Below, one piece after another: positions 54,160-62,926 of a stretch of 64,000 nucleotides of DNA. Position 1 is the first letter of the stretch. Each line of letters opens with the position of its first letter. Under the pieces are notes generated by a model. That model saw nothing but the letters and a program-made list of their open reading frames with translations. It made no database searches and was not told the DNA's origin. Made by a program: the position numbers and the translations under genes. The DNA comes from Burkholderia cepacia (lineage in GTDB: Bacteria > Pseudomonadota > Gammaproteobacteria > Burkholderiales > Burkholderiaceae), in the NCBI RefSeq assembly GCF_001039005.1, contig NZ_LDWR01000021.1, positions 186,001-250,000 of the forward strand, read 5' to 3'.

Positions 54160-55656
54160 CTACCGGTCGATTCCCAGTGCCGCCAGCTTCTTGTACAGCG
54201 TCGCGCGGCCGATCCCGATGCGCGCGGCCGCTTCCACGACCTTTCCGTCACAGGCCGCCAGCGCATCGGTCAGGAATTGGCGCTCCCACGCCGCCAATGC
54301 ATCGGCATACGAAGCTGCCGGTGCACCGGCAACACCGGCAGCACCGGCCGCATCCCCCGCGCGCCGCTCGGCCGGCGAGGTGGCAACCCGCTGCGCCGGC
54401 AACGCGCCGTCCGTCGAGACGCGCACGGGCCCGAGGAACGGCGCGAGCGCACGCGCATCGATCACCGAACGGTCCGACAGCATCAGCGCGCGTTCGAGCG
54501 TGTTGCGCAACTCGCGCACGTTGCCGGGCCACGGATACGCGCACAGCATCCGCAGCGCATCGTCGGTCAGCTCGCAGTGCGCAGCGCGCCCGTGCTGGGC
54601 GGCCAGTTCCTCGAGCGTCGCGTAGACGAGCGCCGCGATGTCGGACGCCCGGTCGCGCAACGGCGGCGCGTGGATCGTCAGCACGTTCAGCCGGTAATAG
54701 AGATCCGCGCGAAAACGCCCGGCCTCCACGAGCGCCGGCAGGTCGGCCGACGTCGCGGCGATGATCCGGACGTCCGCGCGCACGATCCGGTTCGAGCCGA
54801 CCGGCTCGAACTCCTTGTCCTGCAGCACGCGCAGCAGCTTGCCCTGCAACGGCAGCGGCATGTCACCGATCTCGTCGAGAAACAGCGTGCCGCGATCGGC
54901 CAGCTCGAACTTGCCGATGCGCCCCTTGCGGTCGGCGCCCGTGTATGCGCCGGGTGCCGCGCCGAAGAATTCGGTTTCGAGCAGCGTGTCGGGAATCGCG
55001 GCGACGTTGACGGTCACGAGCGGCTGGAGCGCCCGCGCCGACGCCGCGTGGATCGCATGCGCGAGCAGTTCCTTGCCGGTACCCGTCTCGCCGAGCAGCA
55101 GCACCGGCGAATCGACCTGCGCGGCCCGCCGCGCCTGACGCTTGGTTTCGAGGCTCGCGGCGCTCGTGCCGACGAAGCTCGCGAACGTGTATTTCGCACG
55201 TCGTGCCTGCGCGAGCGAACGCTGCGTCGCGATCAGTTGCTGCTGAAGCTGTGCGTAGCGGGAAAAGATCGGCGTGAGCGTCTTCAACTGGTCGAACAGC
55301 GCGAAGCCGATCGCGCCGACCGTCTCGCCGGCCTCGTTCTTCAGCGGCAGGCGCGTGACGACGAGCGGTTCGCGGCCCGTCTCCATGATGTCGAGCAGGA
55401 TCGGCTGCCCGGTCGACACGACCTCGCGCATCAGGCTGTTCGGGATCACGGCTTCGCAGTCGAGGCCGACGGCCTGCTGCGGATCGGCGAAACCGAAGCG
55501 CGCCGCGTATCGCTCGTTCATCCACACGACACGCGCGTCGCGATCGACGACCACCGTGCCCGCGCTCGAATCCTCGAAGGTCCGGAACAGCGACTCGGCG
55601 GCACGCCGCAGCACGTCGCCGTAGTTGACGGGCAGGCGGACCCAGTCGTTCATCAT
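54160..55656 (-). CDS. Sigma-54-dependent regulator with PAS domain, next to GntP permease
   Basis: A 498-residue enhancer-binding protein: N-terminal PAS-type sensor (about 15-130), AAA+ domain with Walker A GETGTGKE (about 189), a GAYTGA loop (tyrosine in place of the usual phenylalanine, about 238) and Walker [12 protein letters not shown], then a Fis-type helix-turn-helix ([15 protein letters not shown]). Its gene is divergent from the permease, which has a sigma-54 promoter and three GTCTC-N6-GAGAC-like sites in between. Starts at ATG 55656 or 55653. Confidence 0.92.
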   Translation of the reverse strand: MMNDWVRLPVNYGDVLRRAAESLFRTFEDSSAGTVVVDRDARVVWMNERYAARFGFADPQQAVGLDCEAVIPNSLMREVVSTGQPILLDIMETGREPLVVTRLPLKNEAGETVGAIGFALFDQLKTLTPIFSRYAQLQQQLIATQRSLAQARRAKYTFASFVGTSAASLETKRQARRAAQVDSPVLLLGETGTGKELLAHAIHAASARALQPLVTVNVAAIPDTLLETEFFGAAPGAYTGADRKGRIGKFELADRGTLFLDEIGDMPLPLQGKLLRVLQDKEFEPVGSNRIVRADVRIIAATSADLPALVEAGRFRADLYYRLNVLTIHAPPLRDRASDIAALVYATLEELAAQHGRAAHCELTDDALRMLCAYPWPGNVRELRNTLERALMLSDRSVIDARALAPFLGPVRVSTDGALPAQRVATSPAERRAGDAAGAAGVAGAPAASYADALAAWERQFLTDALAACDGKVVEAAARIGIGRATLYKKLAALGIDR

Positions 55657-55689
55657 CGTGTCGTCGTCTCCGTGTACGCTGCACCGGAT

Positions 55690-55806
55690 GTCTCCGGATC
55701 GAGACGGATTATCTCACTCCGGAGACACGCCGCAATGCGTTGCCCGGGAAAGCCCTGTGCGATTTCACGGGCTGGCCGGACGGCCATCTCGTCTCCAGAT
55801 CGAGAC
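55690..55806. promoter_or_regulatory. Three GTCTC-N6-GAGAC-like sites, probable enhancer
   Basis: GTCTCCGGATCGAGAC at 55690-55705 and GTCTCCAGATCGAGAC at 55791-55806 are near-identical; a third, reversed and weaker copy (GTCTC-N6-GAGAT on the minus strand) is at 55711-55726. The first and third start 21 bases apart, two helical turns. The nearest site is about 85 bases upstream of the sigma-54 -24 element. The rest of 55657-55972 holds no gene. Confidence 0.75.
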
Positions 55807-55890
55807 GTTTTATGTAGAATCGTCAGACCTAGGCCGGCGCGGGCCCGCCAGCCTCCGGCGGACCCATGTCCGGCGGCGCAATCCGGCCGA

Positions 55891-55906
55891 TGGCACGAAA
55901 CATGCA
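55891..55906 (+). promoter_or_regulatory. Sigma-54 promoter of the GntP permease
   Basis: TGGCACGAAACATGCA has GG and GC separated by exactly ten bases, with the full TGGCAC consensus at -24. Transcription would start near 55917, about 55 bases before the gene. Confidence 0.88.
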
Positions 55907-55972
55907 CGAACCTGAGCCGGTCCGCGGCGCATCGCGCGATCGAACAACAACCAAAGCCATTAGGAGACTCCC

Positions 55973-57376
55973 TTGTCCTTCGTGATCGTCCTCGCCGCGC
56001 TGGCGTTCCTGATGTTCGCCGCGTATCGCGGCTACAGCGTGATCCTGTTCGCGCCGATCGCCGCACTCGGTGCGGTGCTCCTCACCGAACCCGCCGCCGT
56101 CGCACCGGTCTTCTCCGGCATCTTCATGGACAAGATGGTCGGCTTCGTCAAACTGTATTTCCCCGTATTCATGCTCGGCGCAGTGTTCGGCAAGGTCATC
56201 GAACTGTCCGGGTTCTCGGAGTCGATCGTCCATGCGGCGATCCGCTACATCGGCCGCTCGCGCGCGAATGCGGTGATCGTCGCGGTGTGCGCGCTGCTCA
56301 CCTATGGCGGCGTCTCGCTGTTCGTCGTGGTGTTCGCGGTCTATCCGTTCGCGGCCGAACTCTATCGCCAGAGCAACATCCCGAAGCGGCTGATGCCCGG
56401 CGCGATCGCGCTCGGCGCGTTCTCGTTCACGATGGATTCGCTGCCCGGCACGCCGCAGATCCAGAACATCATCCCGACCACGTTCTTCAAGACGACCGCG
56501 TGGGCCGCGCCCGCGCTCGGCACGATCGGCTCGCTGTTCATCATCGTCGTCGGCCTCACGTATCTCGAATGGCGCCGCCGCTCGGCGATGGCGAAGGGCG
56601 AAGGCTACGGCACGGCGCTCGTCAACGAGCCGGAACGCGTCGAGGCGACGTCGCTGCCGCACCCGGCGCTCGCGATCCTGCCGCTGATCCTCGTCGGCGT
56701 GTCGAACTTCCTGTTCACGAAGCTGATCCCGCAGTGGTACGGCACCGCGTCGTACACGGTCGCGCCGGACGTGCTGCCGGGCGTGCACACGCCGGTGACG
56801 ACGTCGATCAAGACGGTCGTCGCGATCTGGTCGGTCGAGGCCGCGCTGCTGCTCGGTATCGTGCTGGTCGTCCTGACCGCGTTCCGGCGCGTCGGCGACC
56901 GCTTCGCGGCCGGCTCGAAAGCCGCCGTCGCCGGCGCGCTGCTCGCCTCGATGAACACCGCGTCGGAATACGGCTTCGGCGGCGTGATCGCCGCGCTGCC
57001 GGGCTTCCTCGTCGTCGGCGACGCACTGAAGAGCATCCCGAACCCGCTCGTCAACGCGGCCGTGTCGGTCAGCTCGCTCGCCGGCATCACGGGCTCGGCG
57101 TCGGGCGGCATGAGCATCGCGCTCGCCGCGATGTCGGACCTGTTCATCAAGGGCGCGCAGGCAGCCAACATTCCGATGGACGTGCTGCACCGGGTCGTCG
57201 CGATGGCGAGCGGCGGCATGGACACGCTGCCGCACAACGGCGCGGTCATCACGCTGCTCGCGGTCACGGGCCTCACGCACCGCGAGTCGTATCGCGACAT
57301 CTTCGCGGTCACCGTCATCAAGACGCTCGCGGTGTTCTTCGTGATCGCCGTGTACTACACGACGGGGCTCGTGTAA
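55973..57376 (+). CDS. GntP-family permease
   Basis: A 467-residue transporter with about 12 helices of the GntP family, which moves gluconate, other sugar acids or D-3-hydroxybutyrate with protons. The start is TTG at 55973, supported by AGGAG seven bases upstream and by homology of MSFVIVLAALAFLMFAAYRG to family N-termini. Segments such as FTMDSLPGTPQIQNIIPT and the GSASGGMSIALA block are conserved. Sigma-54 control and the PAS-type activator suggest induction by a carbon source; the substrate is not determined. Confidence 0.92.
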   Translation: MSFVIVLAALAFLMFAAYRGYSVILFAPIAALGAVLLTEPAAVAPVFSGIFMDKMVGFVKLYFPVFMLGAVFGKVIELSGFSESIVHAAIRYIGRSRANAVIVAVCALLTYGGVSLFVVVFAVYPFAAELYRQSNIPKRLMPGAIALGAFSFTMDSLPGTPQIQNIIPTTFFKTTAWAAPALGTIGSLFIIVVGLTYLEWRRRSAMAKGEGYGTALVNEPERVEATSLPHPALAILPLILVGVSNFLFTKLIPQWYGTASYTVAPDVLPGVHTPVTTSIKTVVAIWSVEAALLLGIVLVVLTAFRRVGDRFAAGSKAAVAGALLASMNTASEYGFGGVIAALPGFLVVGDALKSIPNPLVNAAVSVSSLAGITGSASGGMSIALAAMSDLFIKGAQAANIPMDVLHRVVAMASGGMDTLPHNGAVITLLAVTGLTHRESYRDIFAVTVIKTLAVFFVIAVYYTTGLV

Positions 57377-57762
57377 GCCGCTGCATGAGGCGGCGTTCGG
57401 TACGCCGCCTCGCCGCCTGCCGCATCGCCGCGGCAGGCCGCTTCAAGCCTAACCTGCGTTTCACGATCGGACCGCATGCGAACCGGAAAGGATTCCGGAA
57501 CTCGCATCCGGTCCGATTTCAATTCCCCGCTCACCGGCCCCGGTCGAATCCACGCCGCCGCGCCCTTGCCAGACGCCCGGGTCACCGCGCCACCATCCGG
57601 CACCGCCCGCCACCGCCTACGCATTGTTGCCCGCAACAAAACACTGCGTTGGGCGCGTTCGCATTTTTCGCGCGCCCGCCCCGGCCTACACTGGTTTCGA
57701 CGTCGCCCGGCCCTTCGACAAACGAAGCGCCGCGATTCACCGGAATCCTGGAGGTCCCGATC
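57377..57762. other. Intergenic region behind the permease
   Basis: About 385 bases. A nine-base stem (GAGGCGGCG with CGCCGCCTC, 57387-57411) follows the permease stop and may be a weak terminator without T run. The rest contains the promoter of the DUF4148 gene; I see no gene. Confidence 0.55.
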
Positions 57763-58014
57763 ATGAAGCGCCTGATTCACACCGTTGCCATTGCCCTGGC
57801 CGTATCGGCCCCGCTCGCCGCGCAAGCGCAGTCGAACCAGCCGCTGACGCGCGCGCAGGTCCGCGCCGAAGTGAAGGCGCTCAAGCAGGCCGGCTTCCAG
57901 TCGAGCGACTGGTTCTATCCGGCCAGCATCGTTTCCGCCGAAGCGAAGATTGCCCGTCAGCACGACGCCGGCTATGGCAGCAATCGCGGCGCGTCGTCGG
58001 AGTCGGGCCAGTAA
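57763..58014 (+). CDS. DUF4148 exported protein
   Basis: An 83-residue protein with a signal peptide (cleavage after AAQAQ, about residue 23) and the DUF4148 pattern LTRAQVRAEVKALKQAGF. Small periplasmic proteins of this family are very numerous in Burkholderia; function unknown. A GGAGG site lies before the ATG at 57763. Confidence 0.88.
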   Translation: MKRLIHTVAIALAVSAPLAAQAQSNQPLTRAQVRAEVKALKQAGFQSSDWFYPASIVSAEAKIARQHDAGYGSNRGASSESGQ

Positions 58015-58053
58015 TCCGACGTCCGGCCCGCTCGACGGTGCCTACGTGCGTCG

Positions 58054-59649
58054 TTATGCCTTCACGGGCTGGATCAGCTTCGCGCACGCCGCTGCCTGCG
58101 GATCGCCCGCGGGCAGCTTCCCGCATACGCCGTCGAACTGCTTCACGACCGACCGGACCGACGCATCGTGCGCGCCGCCGCTGCGCCAGTGATTCAACTG
58201 CGTGACGACCTTGGTCAACGCGCGCAGGTTCGCGCCGTAGAACGCATCGCGGGTCTTGTCGGCCTGGGCGAGCACACTCGCGGCAATCCCTTCGATGCGC
58301 GCCGAATCGTCCGGCGCCAGTTGAACTGCATTCGCAAAATAGGTCGCCCCCCAGCGCAGCTTCGTCGCCGGCCCGCTCGCCGACTCGTATGCCTTGCGGT
58401 ACCAGTCGAGTGCCGCGGCCTTGTCGCCGCGCGCCTTCGCATTTGCCGCCAGCCCGGACATGAAGTAATACGGCGTGGACGAACGCGGCAATTCGGCCTT
58501 CAGCAACGCATCCGACTCGTCGTACAGCCCCGCATCGGTCAGCGTGTCCGCGCCTTCGCTGACGAGCGCCTGCCGCTCGTACGCATTCGCGGCGCCCTGC
58601 ACCGACGCGGCGATCTGCTTGCGCACCGTGTCGGCCAGCGCCGGCGCAGCAAGCGGCCTACCATTGCCCGCGTCGCCGCGCGCGAGCAGCACGCGGCCAT
58701 GCAGCGCCATCAGCCGGTCGATCGACGACAGCGTGGTGTCGGTCGACAGGCGCGCGAGCGCCGTGTCGTAGGCGCCGCGCAACTTCGCGCGCTGTGCGTC
58801 GTCGCCGCCGAGATACGCGACCACGCGTGCGGGTGCCGCGACCAGCACATCCGAATCGGCCCGCGACAACGCGGGATCGTGCAGCACCGTGCGCAGCGAA
58901 TCGGCGAGCGCCGCCTTGTCGAGCGTGCCGGCCTGCGCCGGATCGTCCGACGCGGCGACAACCGCCGACTTCAGCGCGAACCGCGCCGAATCGGCCTTCG
59001 CGCCGGCCGCCCGCGCGCGTTGCGCGAGCGACTGCAGCGTCTCGGCGACGCGATCGGCCGCCACCGGCAGCGCGCCGTCGGTGTCCCACGAGTAGTCGGC
59101 AAGCAGACGCCATTCGTCCGGTGTCAGCGACGCACCGTTCTTCAGCGCGTTCGCGAGCGTCTGCCGCACCGGATGCGCGGCCGTCATCCCGAGCGACAGC
59201 GCCTGCATGTAGCGATCGAGATCGGCTTCGCCCGGCAGCCGCGTCACTTCGGTGCCGTCGGGGCGGAACAGGATCATCGTCGGATAGCCGTGCACCTTGA
59301 AACGCTCGCCGAGCTTCTGCGCGCTTTCGGTATCGCCGTCGAGATACACAGGCACGAAGAACGACGAACGGGTCTTGAAGGCCTGCTGGCTGAAGATCGT
59401 CGACTTCACCTGGTTGCACGACGGGCACCATACCGCGCCCCAGTAGAGCAGCAGCGGCTTGCCGGTGCGCTTCGCGAGCGCGAACGCGGCATCGACGTCG
59501 CCGTGCTGCCATGCGATGCCGGGCGGCAGATGCGCACCGTCGGGCGATGCGCTCGACACCGCGGTGCCCGCGGGCGCGGCGGCGGCAAACGCCGCACCCG
59601 CGGCGGCGAACAGGCAGGCGGCAGTCAGATTCCGGAGAGCGGTTTTCAT
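58054..59649 (-). CDS. Exported thioredoxin-fold protein with helical repeat domain
   Basis: A 531-residue protein with a signal peptide (about residues 1-24), then a thioredoxin fold with WCPSC (C75, C78) and a cis-proline region HGYPTMILF. The remaining 350 residues are alpha-helical and repetitive, TPR-like (KARGDKAAALDWYRKAYESA). Two additional cysteines lie close to the C-terminus. It should act in periplasmic thiol redox or disulfide handling; the helical part may hold a partner. Confidence 0.86.
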   Translation of the reverse strand: MKTALRNLTAACLFAAAGAAFAAAAPAGTAVSSASPDGAHLPPGIAWQHGDVDAAFALAKRTGKPLLLYWGAVWCPSCNQVKSTIFSQQAFKTRSSFFVPVYLDGDTESAQKLGERFKVHGYPTMILFRPDGTEVTRLPGEADLDRYMQALSLGMTAAHPVRQTLANALKNGASLTPDEWRLLADYSWDTDGALPVAADRVAETLQSLAQRARAAGAKADSARFALKSAVVAASDDPAQAGTLDKAALADSLRTVLHDPALSRADSDVLVAAPARVVAYLGGDDAQRAKLRGAYDTALARLSTDTTLSSIDRLMALHGRVLLARGDAGNGRPLAAPALADTVRKQIAASVQGAANAYERQALVSEGADTLTDAGLYDESDALLKAELPRSSTPYYFMSGLAANAKARGDKAAALDWYRKAYESASGPATKLRWGATYFANAVQLAPDDSARIEGIAASVLAQADKTRDAFYGANLRALTKVVTQLNHWRSGGAHDASVRSVVKQFDGVCGKLPAGDPQAAACAKLIQPVKA

Positions 59650-59895
59650 CGAAGCGGTTCCGTTGAAAGAGACGGTTGCGGGAAGGTGCGGCGCGCGAAA
59701 CGATGGACATCAAGCGAGGGCCGGGAAGCGATGACGATGAAACGCGCCGACGTGCGGTGCGCCGCACGCATCGATACGGACAAACGAATACCGGCCGAAG
59801 CGACCGGCAAATCATTCAACGATACGATTGACGCAGCCAGCAGGAAACGAACGAATTCTCGAATGGATATGACGCGCGGCACCGTGGCCGCGCGT

Positions 59896-60396
59896 TCACG
59901 CGCGTTCCTTGATCCGCGCCATGTGATACACGGACGCATGCACGCCATCGCGCAGCGCGTAGCCCGGCGCTTCGCCTTCGATCCGGAAACCGTGCTTTTC
60001 ATAGAGCGCGATCGCCGCGCGGTTGTCGGTGAACACGGTCAACTCGAGACGCGTGACGTTCAGCCAGTTTTCCGCGAGATCGATCGCAGCCGCGAGCAAG
60101 CGGCTGCCGATGCCGCGCCCGTGATGGGCCGCATCGACCATCATGCCGAGCCCCGCCGCATGGCGCCGGCGCGAATTCGGCTCGGCTTCCAGGCCAAGAT
60201 GGCCGACCACCGTGCCGTCGATTTCGGCGACGAGGCTCGCACCGCGCTCGTGCGCGTTTTCGAGCCGCTTCCGCCATTTCTCGAGCGATGGAAACGGATA
60301 CTGCAGCGTGTTCATGTACACCGCGGGATGCGCGGCGATCTGCCGGATCGCGTCGACGTCGTGCGTCTCGCTGTGCCGGATCTTGATGTCGGTCAT
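59896..60396 (-). CDS. GNAT-family N-acetyltransferase
   Basis: A 166-residue GNAT protein: motif A GLGMMVDAAHHGRGIGSRLL (about residues 81-100) with the GRGIGS acetyl-CoA loop, and RLELTVFTDNRAAIALYEKHGF. The N-terminal part resembles the YhhY/L-amino-acid acetyltransferase branch. Between it and the thioredoxin gene (59650-59895) there is only the promoter region. Confidence 0.9.
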   Translation of the reverse strand: MTDIKIRHSETHDVDAIRQIAAHPAVYMNTLQYPFPSLEKWRKRLENAHERGASLVAEIDGTVVGHLGLEAEPNSRRRHAAGLGMMVDAAHHGRGIGSRLLAAAIDLAENWLNVTRLELTVFTDNRAAIALYEKHGFRIEGEAPGYALRDGVHASVYHMARIKERA

Positions 60397-60544
60397 GGGT
60401 GGGCCGGTTCCGAAAAGTCGCGCCGATAGCGCGGACTGCGCGCACGCGCAGCAACGTTTCGAGCTTAGCCGATTTCACGCATTTGAAACATGGTCGTCAC
60501 GCCGTCCGGCGATGCCGTTGCATCCGCAACGACACGCAAGCGCG

Positions 60545-61215
60545 CGTGCCGATGCCGGCACCTACACGGTCACGCTGAAGTTCGCGAACACGGGCCGCGC
60601 CGCCGTGTTTCACGTCCATGACAAGCTGCATCTCGACCGCCTGCCGCAGCGCTGCATCGTCGAGCCGGGCAAGACGCTGCACGGCGACTGGGCCGCGCGC
60701 CAACAATGGCGGTAAATGTGACCTGTGGTGCTCGGCCCGAACAGCCTTCACCGCCGCTTCACCGGCGACCTGAGCCGCCTGGCCGGCGCACACGTGCCTC
60801 ATCCGGAAGTTCGCGTCGGCTATGCGGGCGCGAGCGGCAACCTCCACCTGCGGCTGCGCAACGACGGCGGCGGCACGGTGCGCTTCACGGTGAAATCGAA
60901 CCACGTTGACGGGCCGCTGTCCGGCCGTGGCAAACCCGACGATCGCGGTCATGGCCCGCGGCATCGAAGACGGCAACAGTCAGGGTCACTATCACGGCAA
61001 CGGCAACAGCAACGGCACTGGCACCACGTGGACCGTCACGGTGCGCGCCGGCGACCCGTCCGAGCTGCACTGGAAGCTCGGCTCGACCGAGCCACTGGTA
61101 CGACTTCGTGGTCACCGCGGACAGCGACGCGAGCTTCTCGCGCCCATGGCCGGCCGCGTCGAAACGGGCCGCCACCCGGTCGGCGACCCGGCGATGGGGC
61201 TTGCCGACCGCGTCT
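60545..61215 (+). pseudogene. Phospholipase C C-terminal domain, frameshifted remnant
   Basis: Fragments in changing frames match the C-terminal DUF756 domain of non-haemolytic phospholipases C: GTYTVTLKFANTGRAAVFHV then HLDRLPQR (60554 onward), then LGPNSLHRRFTGDLSRLAGA and NLHLRLRNDGGGTVRFTV (frame of 60725), then TVTVRAGDPSELHWKLGS, then WYDFVVTADSDASFS, then GRVETGRHPVGDPAMGLADR. At least four frameshifts separate them, and the catalytic N-terminal part is absent. Confidence 0.82.
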
Positions 61216-61454
61216 GTCGCCGCCCGCGCCGGCGCGGCCGCGAACGCCGGTCAGGCGCCGGCCGCGGCTGCGGCCGATCGGGCTGAAACGCCCGCCCAGC
61301 GCGGGTCAAACATCAGAAGGATCGGTGGTGTAACCCTCATTTCACCCCCACGAAAATGCTCCGTATTGCCGCTCGTTCGCGTTAAACTGCGTCAAGCTGT
61401 ATTCAACAAAGACATCTTTGCCACTGCGGCATCCACGATACGAGGATAGGTTCG

Positions 61455-61724
61455 ATGCGCACTACCGGCTCATCCGGGGCAATGACCCTGCTCACCGAAC
61501 ACGACCCGGCCGACGGCCGCGAATTGCGCTCGCTCCGGCTCGAAGCCACCGGCGACGGCAAAAGCGTGCTGCTGATCGAGATCGACGAACGCAAACCCGG
61601 CATCCACCGCGAGGTCCGCTACGAGATCACGCCGGCCGAACTCATCGCGGCGATCCGTTCGCACGGCGCGGAACTGCCCGGCGAAAACCACGGCGCCGCA
61701 TCGCTGGCCCGCACCACTTCCTGA
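61455..61724 (+). CDS. Small protein of unknown function
   Basis: An 89-residue soluble protein with a beta-rich middle (LLIEIDERKPGIHREVRYEI) and a helical TPAELIAAIRSHG end. A GAGGAT site lies before the ATG at 61455. A hairpin follows at 61733-61762. I do not recognise the family. Confidence 0.68.
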   Translation: MRTTGSSGAMTLLTEHDPADGRELRSLRLEATGDGKSVLLIEIDERKPGIHREVRYEITPAELIAAIRSHGAELPGENHGAASLARTTS

Positions 61725-61732
61725 ATTCAAAC

Positions 61733-61762
61733 GGTGAGCCGCGCACAGCGCGCCGGCTCACC
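61733..61762 (+). terminator. Hairpin after the small gene
   Basis: GGTGAGCCG pairs with CGGCTCACC (nine bases) eight bases after the stop codon at 61724. There is no T run, so termination is uncertain. Confidence 0.5.
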
Positions 61763-61878
61763 GAGATCCCCCTGCCGCCGTCAGGCGCTTTCCGTCATTC
61801 CCGCCGCTGTCTTGAAAATGGCCGATAATCGGCCCATCTGCGTTTCCTGCTCACGCATTCCCTTTTTGGCCAGCCGTC

Positions 61879-62871
61879 ATGCTCCGTGACCTCGTCGCCC
61901 AGTACGGGCCGCTTCTCGTCTTCGCCAACGTGCTCGCGGCGGCCATCGGCCTGCCGGTGCCCGCGATGCCGACGCTCGTGCTGTTCGGCGCGATGTCCGC
62001 GATGCATCCGGCGATGATCGGCTCGCAGCTCGTGACGGTGGTGGCGTTGTCGGTGCTCGGCGCGCTGATCGGCGACACCGTCTGGTACGTCGCCGGACGG
62101 CGTTACGGCGGTACGACGCTGAAGACGATCTGCCGGCTGTCGCTGTCACGCGATACCTGCGTGAGAAAGACCGAACGCTTCTTCGGGCGCTACGGCGTAC
62201 GCGTGCTCGCGGTCGCGCGCTTCATTCCGGGGCTGTCGCTCGTATCGGTGCCGATGGCCGGCGCGCTCGGCACGCGCTATCGCACGTTCGCCGGCTACGA
62301 TGCGCTCGGCGCCGCGCTGTGGACGATCGTCGGACTGGTGGCCGGCCTCGTGTTCTATCGGCAGATCGACTGGCTGTTCGCCGGTGCGAGCCACCTCGGC
62401 CGCGCGGTGCTGCTGGTCATCGTCGCGCTGCTGGCGATCTATGCGGCCGTGCGCTGGATGCGCCGCCGCGCGCTGATCCGTCAGCTCGCCAACGCGCGGA
62501 TCGGCGTCGACGAACTCGAACTGCTGCTGAGCGACACCGCCGCGCCGGTGGTGCTCGACGTGCGCTCGCCCGAGCACCGCAAGCTCGACCCGTTCACGAT
62601 TCCCGGCGCGCAATTCGCCGACGAGCGGCAGATCGGCGACATCGTCGCGCGCTATCCGCTCACGCAGAAGTTCGTCGTGTTCTGCTCGTGCCCGAACGAA
62701 GTCACGGCCGCGCTGATGGCGAAGCGCCTGCTCGACGCAGGCTTCACCGATGCGCTCGCGCTGCGCGGCGGCCTCGACGCCTGGCGCGATACGGGCCGCC
62801 AGATGACGTCGATCGTGGAAGAGATGCCCGCCGCGAACGATCCGGTCGCGGGGTTGCACCGGCCGGCCTGA
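61879..62871 (+). CDS. DedA-family membrane protein fused to a rhodanese domain
   Basis: A 330-residue protein. Residues 1-205 form a DedA/VTT domain: GLPVPAMPTLVLFGA near the start, GDTVWYVAGRRYGG and FGRYGVRVLAVARFIPGLS with the essential arginines. Residues 220-315 form a rhodanese domain, with VVLDVRSPEHRKLDPFTIPGA and an active-site loop starting at a cysteine in VFCSCPNEVTA. DedA proteins flip undecaprenyl phosphate or support envelope integrity; the rhodanese may transfer or sense sulfur. The join is continuous in one frame. Confidence 0.88.
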   Translation: MLRDLVAQYGPLLVFANVLAAAIGLPVPAMPTLVLFGAMSAMHPAMIGSQLVTVVALSVLGALIGDTVWYVAGRRYGGTTLKTICRLSLSRDTCVRKTERFFGRYGVRVLAVARFIPGLSLVSVPMAGALGTRYRTFAGYDALGAALWTIVGLVAGLVFYRQIDWLFAGASHLGRAVLLVIVALLAIYAAVRWMRRRALIRQLANARIGVDELELLLSDTAAPVVLDVRSPEHRKLDPFTIPGAQFADERQIGDIVARYPLTQKFVVFCSCPNEVTAALMAKRLLDAGFTDALALRGGLDAWRDTGRQMTSIVEEMPAANDPVAGLHRPA

Positions 62872-62902
62872 TCGCACCGATCGCAGGCCGGCCGCGCAAT
62901 GC

Positions 62903-62921
62903 GGGGGACCGCGCGTCCCCC
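62903..62921. terminator. Short hairpin between convergent genes
   Basis: GGGGGAC pairs with GTCCCCC around a five-base loop, in the 55-base gap between the DedA fusion and the OprD-type gene. The plus-strand side continues CTTCG and there is no proper T run, so it is a weak candidate. Confidence 0.4.
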
Positions 62922-62926
62922 TTCGA

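Noticed and set aside
53539..58014. A 1491-codon plus-strand open frame
   Set aside because: It runs antisense to the BON-like and sigma-54 regulator genes and out of frame with the permease. Only its last 83 codons, the DUF4148 gene from 57763, are real.
60143..60715. A 190-codon plus-strand frame running from the GNAT gene into the phospholipase remnant
   Set aside because: Its first part is antisense to the GNAT gene; only the codons after about 60545 resemble phospholipase C, and these belong to the pseudogene.
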